Positions 57,877 through 64,000 of a DNA stretch of 64,000 bases are shown piece after piece. The DNA comes from an uncultured Shimia sp. (lineage in GTDB: Bacteria; Pseudomonadota; Alphaproteobacteria; Rhodobacterales; Rhodobacteraceae). The stretch lies in NCBI GenBank assembly GCA_937897325.1, contig CALCOY010000025.1, positions 114,990 to 178,989 of the forward strand. The letters are read 5' to 3'. Made by a program: the position numbers and the translations under genes. The notes below the pieces were generated by a model. The model was not told the DNA's origin. It saw only the letters and a program-made list of their open reading frames with translations, and made no database searches. Every line of letters starts with the position of its first letter. Position 1 is the first letter of the stretch.

Positions 57877-59033
57877 CCGAGCGCCACGATCCGGACGTCC
57901 GATCCTTCTGCGGCCAAGGCGATCTGCCCGTCACAGAGCCGCAGCGCATCGGCCCCGAAGACCTCTTTCCGCCAGCCATGAAGCGCGGGCACATCGCGCA
58001 TCCCCGCAGCTATCGCGTCGAGATCGGCAGCAGGGGCGATCAGCTTTGCCGCAACCCCGGCGCTTTCCGTCTTGGCCTTCAAAAGCACGCGCAGCAAGTC
58101 CGCGAGCGCGGGATTCACCTGTAGACGTTCGCGGCTCCGGTCCGGTTGCGGCATATCCCCCGGCGCCATGGCCTCCCCGGCGGCTACAGCCGTCAATATT
58201 CCGTCGCCGATGTCGCCTCGTCTTGCCTCACGCAGCAACAGCCTAGACCGCCCAAGATCATCGGCGCTTTTGGGTTTATTGCCTGCCAGTTCGATCAACG
58301 CGTCGTCCTTGAACACGCGGTTTCGGGGGATGTTCCGTTCCTGCGCATAGCGTTCCCGGAATGCCGCGAGGGTTTGCACGACCGCAAGAAACCGAGGGGA
58401 ATTGGTGCGCGTGCGCACCCGCTTCCAGGCATGTTCCGGCTCCATGATGTAAGTCTCGGGCGCAAGAAGAACGCCAAGCTCTTCCTGAACCCAATGGCTG
58501 CGACTGGTTTCCTCGAGCCGCCCGGCAAGATACTCGTAGATCTCGCGAAGATGCGTGACATCTGCCAAGGCGTAGGCCTTTTGCGCATCCGTCAGCGGAC
58601 GCCGAGACCAATCCGTGAAGCGGGATGTCTTGTCCAGCGATTGCTTTGCAATCTTCCGGACCAGCGTTTCGTAGCCAACCTGTTCGCCGAAACCGCAGAC
58701 CATTGCGGCCACTTGCGTGTCGAACAAAGGTTTGGGGAAGACCTGCGCGTCCACAAAGAAGATCTCAAGGTCCTGGCGCGCAGCATGGAACACCTTGACG
58801 ACCGATGGATCCTGGAAAAGCATATATAGCGGCTCAAGCGACAGATCTTTTGCGAGCGGGTCGACAAGAACGGCCCCCTCATCGCCCTTGCCTGGTATGG
58901 CCAGTTGAACCAGACAGAGCTTTGAATAGTACGTTCGTTCGCGCAGAAACTCTGTATCAACCGTGACATAATCGTGCTGGTGCGCCGCGGTGCAAAACTC
59001 GGCAAGCGCCTCTGTAGTCGTCAATGTTCGCAT
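57873..59033 (-). CDS. rnd: Ribonuclease D
   Basis: 3'-5' exoribonuclease for tRNA maturation, 386 residues. The DEDD active site is visible in TVDTEFLRERTYY (Asp-x-Glu), FHAARQDLEIFF, and YALADVTHLREIYEYL (Tyr and Asp). Two HRDC-like helical domains follow. ATG 59033 with GGAA is preferred; a further in-frame ATG at 59048 and a start at 59066 exist. It converges with gluQ. Confidence 0.93.
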   Translation of the reverse strand: MRTLTTTEALAEFCTAAHQHDYVTVDTEFLRERTYYSKLCLVQLAIPGKGDEGAVLVDPLAKDLSLEPLYMLFQDPSVVKVFHAARQDLEIFFVDAQVFPKPLFDTQVAAMVCGFGEQVGYETLVRKIAKQSLDKTSRFTDWSRRPLTDAQKAYALADVTHLREIYEYLAGRLEETSRSHWVQEELGVLLAPETYIMEPEHAWKRVRTRTNSPRFLAVVQTLAAFRERYAQERNIPRNRVFKDDALIELAGNKPKSADDLGRSRLLLREARRGDIGDGILTAVAAGEAMAPGDMPQPDRSRERLQVNPALADLLRVLLKAKTESAGVAAKLIAPAADLDAIAAGMRDVPALHGWRKEVFGADALRLCDGQIALAAEGSDVRIVALG

Positions 59034-59114
59034 CAAAGTTCCGGCCATAGATGCGGCATTGCTCACCGCACGGTTGAACGGACTTACACCATTGGCTTCA
59101 AAAGTGCCAGTAGG

Positions 59115-59705
59115 TCAAAGAAAGAGCGTTTCGCGCGTGCCGGAAACGAAACGGCGCAAGACAGCCGGATAGAGCTGATGCTCTTTTTTCAGAACCCGGG
59201 CCGCCAAAGTGTCGGGGGTATCATCGGGAAGAACCGGGATACGGGCCTGACCAAGGATCGGCCCGTCGTCCAGCTTCGCTGTGACAAGGTGCACGCTGCA
59301 TCCATGTTCGGTGTCACTCGCCGCCAGCGCGCGGGCATGAGTATTGAGACCCTGATACTTTGGCAGCAAAGACGGGTGAATGTTCAGCATTCGCTCAGCA
59401 CGAGGCGCAACGAAATCAGCCGTCAGAACGCGCATGAACCCCGCAAGACAAATGATATCAGGGGCATAGGGTGCCATTGCCTCGTTGAGCGCGGCCTCAA
59501 ATGCTCTTCGGTTCTCGGCAAACGGACGGTGATCGACGATTTCGGTCCGAATCCCCTGCCCCTGCGCCCATGCGATCCCACCTGAATCTTCATTGTTTGA
59601 CAACACCAGACAGGGTCGGGCGGGATGATCACCCCTCATGCTCTCGACAAGCGCCTGCATGTTTGAGCCGCCGCCGGAAATGAAGATCGCAACGCGTGTC
59701 GTCAC
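59115..59705 (-). CDS. purN: Phosphoribosylglycinamide formyltransferase
   Basis: Third step of purine synthesis, formylating GAR with 10-formyl-THF. The 196-residue protein has [12 protein letters not shown], the catalytic Asn108 and His110 in [14 protein letters not shown], and Asp in KLDDGPIL. The start is GTG 59705, overlapping the purM stop (GTGA) by four bases. purM lies directly upstream; the two form the usual purMN pair. Confidence 0.95.
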   Translation of the reverse strand: MTTRVAIFISGGGSNMQALVESMRGDHPARPCLVLSNNEDSGGIAWAQGQGIRTEIVDHRPFAENRRAFEAALNEAMAPYAPDIICLAGFMRVLTADFVAPRAERMLNIHPSLLPKYQGLNTHARALAASDTEHGCSVHLVTAKLDDGPILGQARIPVLPDDTPDTLAARVLKKEHQLYPAVLRRFVSGTRETLFL

Positions 59706-60763
59706 CGCAGCGCGCCGGAATAGACGACCCCGCTACCCTGGCTCACCCGGCCCAACCGATAGACGGTTTCTCCAGCATCGGCCAATTCGCGTGCCGCAGC
59801 ATCCGCAACTTTAGCATGCATAACAACAACCATTCCGATCCCAGAATTGAAGGTCTTGAGCATTTCGTCAACGTCCATTCCACCCTGCTGCATCAGCCAG
59901 GAGAAGACAGGCGGCAATGTCCAAGCATTCAGATCAATCTCGGCTCCCAGGCCTTCGGGCAGAACACGCGGCAGGTTTTCCGTCAGCCCCCCACCGGTGA
60001 TGTGAGCCAAAGCATGCGCATGACCGGCCCGGACCACCCGCAGCGCAGGTTTGACGTAAAGACGTGTCGGTGTCAGAAGCGCTTGCCCCACCGTCATCTG
60101 ATCGTCCCAGGGACAGGGCGCGTCCCAGCCCAGACCTGATGTTTCAATAATCCGGCGCACAAGGGAATAGCCGTTGGAATGTATGCCATCGCTTGCCAGG
60201 CCCAGGATCACATCACCGTCTGACACGTCGCGGGGCAGCGCGCTGTCGCGCTCCATCGCACCGACTGCGAACCCGGCCAGGTCGAAATCTCCTGGCGGGT
60301 ACATGCCCGGCATCTCGGCCGTCTCTCCACCGATCAGGGCGCATCCCGATTGTTCGCACCCCTTTGCAATCCCTTCCACAACCCGCACGGCGGCGTCGAC
60401 GGAAAGCTGGCCCGTAGCGAAATAGTCGAGGAAAAACAAAGGTTCTGCCCCCTGACAGACCAGGTCGTTGACGCACATCGCGACGAGGTCGATGCCAACC
60501 CCATCAACACTGCCCGTATCGATCGCGATCCGCAACTTCGTGCCCACGCCATCTGTGGCCGCGACCAGAATGGGATCTTCAAACCCCGCCGCCTTGAGAT
60601 CGAAGAGGCCACCAAAACCGCCCAGGCCCGCCATGACACCCGGCCGGTTTGTCCGCTTGGCAGCCGGTTTTATCCGATCAACCAGCGCATTGCCTGCGTC
60701 GATGTCAACGCCGGCCTCGGCATAGGTCATCCCGTTACGTCTATCCTGACCGGGGTGTGTCAT
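59702..60763 (-). CDS. purM: Phosphoribosylformylglycinamidine cyclo-ligase
   Basis: Makes aminoimidazole ribonucleotide, fifth step of purine synthesis. The 353-residue chain begins [21 protein letters not shown] within 12 residues of the start and carries the ATP-grasp-like [31 protein letters not shown], and [12 protein letters not shown] blocks. ATG 60763 with ACGGAG nine bases upstream is preferred over 60808 or 60730. It precedes purN with a four-base overlap. Confidence 0.95.
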   Translation of the reverse strand: MTHPGQDRRNGMTYAEAGVDIDAGNALVDRIKPAAKRTNRPGVMAGLGGFGGLFDLKAAGFEDPILVAATDGVGTKLRIAIDTGSVDGVGIDLVAMCVNDLVCQGAEPLFFLDYFATGQLSVDAAVRVVEGIAKGCEQSGCALIGGETAEMPGMYPPGDFDLAGFAVGAMERDSALPRDVSDGDVILGLASDGIHSNGYSLVRRIIETSGLGWDAPCPWDDQMTVGQALLTPTRLYVKPALRVVRAGHAHALAHITGGGLTENLPRVLPEGLGAEIDLNAWTLPPVFSWLMQQGGMDVDEMLKTFNSGIGMVVVMHAKVADAAARELADAGETVYRLGRVSQGSGVVYSGALR

Positions 60764-60867
60764 GAGTGTCGTCTCCGTCGGTTTGGGTCCGGTTACGGCA
60801 TCCCGCACGCAAGCACAACGCCATGTCTTGACCTACCGACCGACCCGGCCTAGCAACGTGACATGGC

Positions 60868-60944
60868 GGGCCTGTAGCTCAATTGGTTAGAGCAGAGCGC
60901 TCATAACGCTTTGGTTGCGGGTTCAAGTCCTGCCGGGCCTACCA
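60868..60944 (+). tRNA. tRNA with CAU anticodon, probably tRNA-Ile2
   Basis: A 77-nucleotide cloverleaf with encoded CCA. The acceptor stem GGGCCTG pairs with CGGGCCT; the D-arm is GCTC-loop-GAGC, the anticodon at 60902-60904 is CAT, and the T-arm has TTCAAGT. The acceptor and D-arm start GGGCCTGTAGCTC match alphaproteobacterial tRNA-Ile(GAT), and the variable region resembles E. coli tRNA-Ile2, so the lysidine-modified isoleucine tRNA is favoured over elongator Met. Confidence 0.93.
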
Positions 60945-60946
60945 CA

Positions 60947-61393
60947 TCACGCAGATCTGACGTGCCATGTGACCGCCATTTCGACGACGGTTTCATCCTC
61001 GGCGTCGCGAATATCAACCTTCACTTCGAAGTCGGCTTTCCCCTCTGCCTTCAGTGCATCTTGAAGGGCTTGCCCGGGTTGGTCGCATGCCGCATGCGCA
61101 GTCAGCGTGCCCTTGGCGATTTTCTTGTACGTGATCTTGGCATTCCGCGCGACAGGTCTGAGACCGAGGATGATCGGCGCGAGCGCCCCTGCCATGGCCG
61201 CACCCGACGCGGCCTCACCAAGTGTAAACATGGCCCCTGCATGTTGAGTCTGGATATGATTTTCGATCTCCGAGCGCTGCTCCAACATAGCTGAAGCTGT
61301 GCCATCGCCGATCTCTTGCAGGACCACGCCCACATGCTTTGCGAATGGCACAGCTTGGTCGAGATGTGATTTGATCATGTCATAGGGTGTCAT
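60947..61393 (-). CDS. Hotdog-fold protein (DUF4442-like)
   Basis: A 148-residue hotdog-type protein similar to DUF4442 and PaaI thioesterases. HIQTQHAGAMFTLGEAASGAAM (about 46-67) is the central helix region, with the strands ITYKKIAKGTLTA and KVDIRDAEDETVVEMAVTW following. A catalytic residue cannot be fixed. ATG 61393 has GGAG seven bases upstream. Its stop is two bases from the tRNA 3' end on the other strand. Confidence 0.8.
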   Translation of the reverse strand: MTPYDMIKSHLDQAVPFAKHVGVVLQEIGDGTASAMLEQRSEIENHIQTQHAGAMFTLGEAASGAAMAGALAPIILGLRPVARNAKITYKKIAKGTLTAHAACDQPGQALQDALKAEGKADFEVKVDIRDAEDETVVEMAVTWHVRSA

Positions 61394-61459
61394 GCAGGGG
61401 CTCCTTTGCTTTCTTGCAGCTAAGAAGCAGCGTGCATTTAACGCAAGGCAGGCGTTGCG

Positions 61460-62779
61460 TCACCGCGCGATGACAATGTCCGCCCGTAGCCCACCCAGCC
61501 TTTCACTCATACCCAAACGCAGCACCCCGCCATGCGCCCGTGCAATGTCAGTCGCAATGGCGAGGCCCAGACCGACGCCGCCCCCTTTGTCCTGATTGCG
61601 CGACTTATCCAAACGGGTGAATGGCCGTTGGGCATCGGCGCGCTGGTCTTCAGGGATGCCTGGCCCGTCATCTTCAACCCTTAGGCGCAGAGATTTTTCG
61701 GTGATGCGCACGCGCACCTCAGCCTTCGAACCATAACGTACTGCGTTGTTGACCAGATTGCCCAGGGCACGCCGCATCGCGTTGGGTCGAAGCATCACGT
61801 TGCCTTCCCCTTTGATGCTTTGCAGAACGACCGGATGCCCAGCCCGTTGCGCGTCCTCAACAACGGATGTCGCGAGGGCAACTGGATCAACGGCCTCCGG
61901 CTCTCCCTCCGCGTCACCCTTTGCGAAGTCCAGAAATTCGTCGATCATTCGGGTCATGTCTTCGACATCCCTTTCTAGTGGCGTTCGATCCGCATCATCC
62001 AGCATCGAAAGGGCCAGCCGCATCCGGGTCAGCGGCGTGCGCAGGTCATGGCTGACGCCTGAGAGCATCAGGGTACGCTGTTCGATTTGCCGCTCAATAC
62101 GTGAGCGCATATCAACAAAGGCCGCCCCCGCCGCGCGCACCTCGCTCGCGCCGGCGGGAGAATAAGGAATATGACGCCCGCGCCCGAACGCCTCGGCCGC
62201 TTTGGCCAGACGTCTGATCGGGCGTAGCTGGTTGCGCAGATAGATGAAGGACACGATGGTGATCAGGATCGAAAAGAAGACCATGTTAACAAACAACTGA
62301 TGCGGGTTTGACGCCGAAACCCGCCGCCGGTCAAACCGAATCTCAAGCGGGCCATTCGCGCTTCGCGCCACCAAGCGGACGACACGGTCTTCAGACAGAT
62401 CCACCACGCCGACTTCGGGCACAAACGACATCAGTCGCTGTGTCACCACGCTGCCCGAAAAGTCATACCATCGCCTTGTGTTGGTCACCGCGAGAGCTGC
62501 GTCATCAACAGGCTCAACCTCGATTAACAGAGGTCCGGTGCGCTGTTGAACGCTGTCATTGATCGCATCGACGCTGCCGGCTTCGTCCGCAGCTTCCAGC
62601 ACCAGACGAACCTCGCGCACGACTGCGTCTGTCATCTGCTGCGTGACGTCCTCGAAGTGACGCTGCATGAAAAGGATCGACACAACGATCTGCAGGAAGA
62701 CGACGGGCAAAAGCAAGATGAGTGCGGCGCGGCCATATATCCCGCGGGGCATATAATGTTTGAGCCAGACAAAAGACAT
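61460..62779 (-). CDS. EnvZ-like sensor histidine kinase
   Basis: A 439-residue membrane sensor kinase. Hydrophobic segments at about 17-39 and 168-190 frame a periplasmic domain of about 130 residues. HAMP follows (RPIRRLAKAAEAFGRG), then HisKA with the His in SGVSHDLRTPLTRMRL, and an ATPase domain with NAVRYGS, VEDDGPGIPED and GVGLGLAIA. This is the EnvZ pattern, responding to osmotic or envelope signals in E. coli. No response regulator gene is adjacent in the window, so the partner must be elsewhere. Confidence 0.9.
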   Translation of the reverse strand: MSFVWLKHYMPRGIYGRAALILLLPVVFLQIVVSILFMQRHFEDVTQQMTDAVVREVRLVLEAADEAGSVDAINDSVQQRTGPLLIEVEPVDDAALAVTNTRRWYDFSGSVVTQRLMSFVPEVGVVDLSEDRVVRLVARSANGPLEIRFDRRRVSASNPHQLFVNMVFFSILITIVSFIYLRNQLRPIRRLAKAAEAFGRGRHIPYSPAGASEVRAAGAAFVDMRSRIERQIEQRTLMLSGVSHDLRTPLTRMRLALSMLDDADRTPLERDVEDMTRMIDEFLDFAKGDAEGEPEAVDPVALATSVVEDAQRAGHPVVLQSIKGEGNVMLRPNAMRRALGNLVNNAVRYGSKAEVRVRITEKSLRLRVEDDGPGIPEDQRADAQRPFTRLDKSRNQDKGGGVGLGLAIATDIARAHGGVLRLGMSERLGGLRADIVIAR

Positions 62780-62817
62780 GAGCTACCGTAGCTGCGGATG
62801 ACGGGAAGGGACAGATC

Positions 62818-63744
62818 ATGCAGTTGAATGCGGATCAAGTATTTGATCCGGTGATCGGGGCAGTCGAAACGCTTGAACCGGGCTTGCGCCGGATCCTTGC
62901 GCCCAATCCATCCCCCATGACGTTTCGCGGCACCAACACCTACCTTTTGGGCACATGCGACATCGCGGTCATTGATCCGGGCCCGGACAGCCCGGCACAT
63001 CTTGAGGTGATCCTTGGCGCGATTGGACCTGATCAGCGCATCTCGCATATCTTCGTAACCCATTCGCATCTGGATCATTCCCCGCTGGCACGGCCTCTGG
63101 CAGAAGTGACAGGGGCGCCAGTCCTTGCCTTCGGCCCATCCAGTGCAGGGCGCAGCACGGTCATGAAGGCGCTTTCAAAGCAGGGGCTTATGGGTGGTGG
63201 TGAAGGTGTCGATGATCGCTTTGCACCGGACATTGCACTGGAGGATGGGGCGAAAATTCAAACTGATAAGTGGGCGCTTGAGGTGATCCACACGCCCGGG
63301 CATATGGGCAATCATATCGCGTTGGGCTGGGGCGACGCCTGCTTTACAGCCGATCACGTGATGGGTTGGGCAACCTCCATCGTCTCACCTCCGGACGGAG
63401 ATCTGACGGATTTCATGGCCTCGTCCGAACGACTTTTGCGGACCGAGTGGCGGGTTTTCTATCCGGGCCACGGCGCGCCGATCACTGCTCCGGCGGACCG
63501 CCTTGGCTGGCTGATTGCTCATCGCAGATCACGCGAACGTGCCATTCTGTCCGCGCTTGATGGGCAGGACCTGACGGCACGCGCGCTGGCCCATCTGATC
63601 TATCAAGACACACCCCAGGCCCTTTTGCCTGCTGCAACCCGCAATGTGCTGGCGCATCTGGTCGATCTTTATGGGCGCGGATGGGTTGAAACGACGGAGC
63701 AGCTTTCTGCTACAGCGACTTTCAGATTGCAGCAATACACTTAG
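62818..63744 (+). CDS. MBL-fold metallo-hydrolase
   Basis: A 308-residue metallo-beta-lactamase-fold enzyme. The metal motif is VTHSHLDHSPLARPL (HxHxDH), with further ligands in HTPGHMGNH, FTADHV and PGHGAPI. The C-terminal 60 residues resemble a winged helix, as in the LACTB2-like subgroup, some of which cleave RNA or act as hydrolases. The substrate is unknown. It is divergent from the EnvZ-like kinase, 38 bases between starts. Confidence 0.88.
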   Translation: MQLNADQVFDPVIGAVETLEPGLRRILAPNPSPMTFRGTNTYLLGTCDIAVIDPGPDSPAHLEVILGAIGPDQRISHIFVTHSHLDHSPLARPLAEVTGAPVLAFGPSSAGRSTVMKALSKQGLMGGGEGVDDRFAPDIALEDGAKIQTDKWALEVIHTPGHMGNHIALGWGDACFTADHVMGWATSIVSPPDGDLTDFMASSERLLRTEWRVFYPGHGAPITAPADRLGWLIAHRRSRERAILSALDGQDLTARALAHLIYQDTPQALLPAATRNVLAHLVDLYGRGWVETTEQLSATATFRLQQYT

Positions 63745-63950
63745 ATGCCAGTGAAATAATATCGTTTTCGATTATGGCTCCGACGGTAGGGATCGGAGCT
63801 AAATTGGTGCAGCCATTTTTAAGTGTCTGATCTAGCTTTCTATTTATGTGCTCACAGGGGGCTTTGGCGACGAATTGTGCAACTCTCTGTGTAACCTGAT
63901 GTGTAGCTCCGACCTCTTTGGGCGTTTCTTGGCTGCGGAGGTGAGGGGTT

Positions 63951-64000
63951 TATGAAACTTTGGACACGGGATGACGGGCGGCATGTTCAGCCGGGCGTTT
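63951..64000 (+). CDS. Start of an unidentified gene, cut by window end
   Basis: ATG 63951 follows GGTGAGGGGTTT and the first 16 codons read MKLWTRDDGRHVQPGV. Too little remains to assign a family. The 206 bases between the hydrolase stop and here hold no other gene that I can see. Confidence 0.4.

Overview
The window is about 64 kb of a GC-rich alphaproteobacterial chromosome, most likely from a Roseobacter-group member of the Rhodobacteraceae. Support comes from gene order (dusB-ntrB-ntrC-ntrY-ntrX followed by trkA-trkH-hfq-hflX, the single-enzyme 5-aminolevulinate synthase HemA, the divergent DUF6456/DUF6477 pair, the trimethylamine methyltransferase homologue) and from many ATGA/GTGA/TAATG stop-start overlaps. 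No phage, insertion sequence, CRISPR array or replication origin is evident.

Layout. 1-9.7 kb: penicillin-binding protein 1A (its C-terminal end lies outside the window), a PLP aminotransferase, an M48 protease plus a DsbA-like thiol oxidoreductase, ispG, a RodZ-like protein and hemA, which has a perfect FnrL-type box upstream. 9.9-13.7 kb: an M20 dipeptidase and a three-gene phospholipid cassette (PlsC-like, CdsA-like, CDP-alcohol phosphatidyltransferase). 13.7-14.2 kb: a spacer with a broken ChrR-like cupin. 14.2-26.5 kb: hflX, hfq, trkH, trkA and the complete nitrogen two-component locus. 26.7-31.8 kb: ispD-ispF-pgpA-cinA, a RatA/COQ10-like protein, hpt, lipA and a small membrane protein. 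32-36.4 kb: the DUF6456/DUF6477 pair, an MttB-like methyltransferase and a polytopic membrane protein. 36.5-46.4 kb: guaA, a methyltransferase, two EamA transporters, a FadL-type porin, an unassigned P-loop ATPase, a MetA with the acetyl-CoA-type residue, a hydrolase, PPK2 and a TetR regulator.

46.4-51.7 kb is a decay zone interrupted only by rplM-rpsI. It contains a multiply frameshifted PP-loop (QueC-like) pseudogene, a metallophosphoesterase remnant, an isolated Asp/Glu racemase-family gene, a 63-residue membrane protein and about 2 kb with no convincing gene. 51.7-64 kb returns to dense coding: a MocR-type regulator divergent from a DUF1127 gene with direct-repeat operators, a thioesterase and an enoyl-CoA hydratase, a tRNA-modification cluster (trmFO, a methyltransferase, gluQ, rnd), purN-purM, a CAU-anticodon tRNA, a hotdog thioesterase, an EnvZ-like kinase and an MBL-fold hydrolase.

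Functional themes are nitrogen control (ntr), isoprenoid supply (ispG, ispD, ispF), oxygen-regulated tetrapyrrole synthesis (hemA), phospholipid metabolism and tRNA modification. I see no obvious large undescribed system. The least explained pieces are the lipid cassette with a degenerate catalytic motif, the conserved-looking ATPase next to metA, the DUF6456/DUF6477 pair, the MocR/DUF1127 promoter and the pseudogenes. All assignments come from reading the sequence and remembered family motifs; no database search was run.
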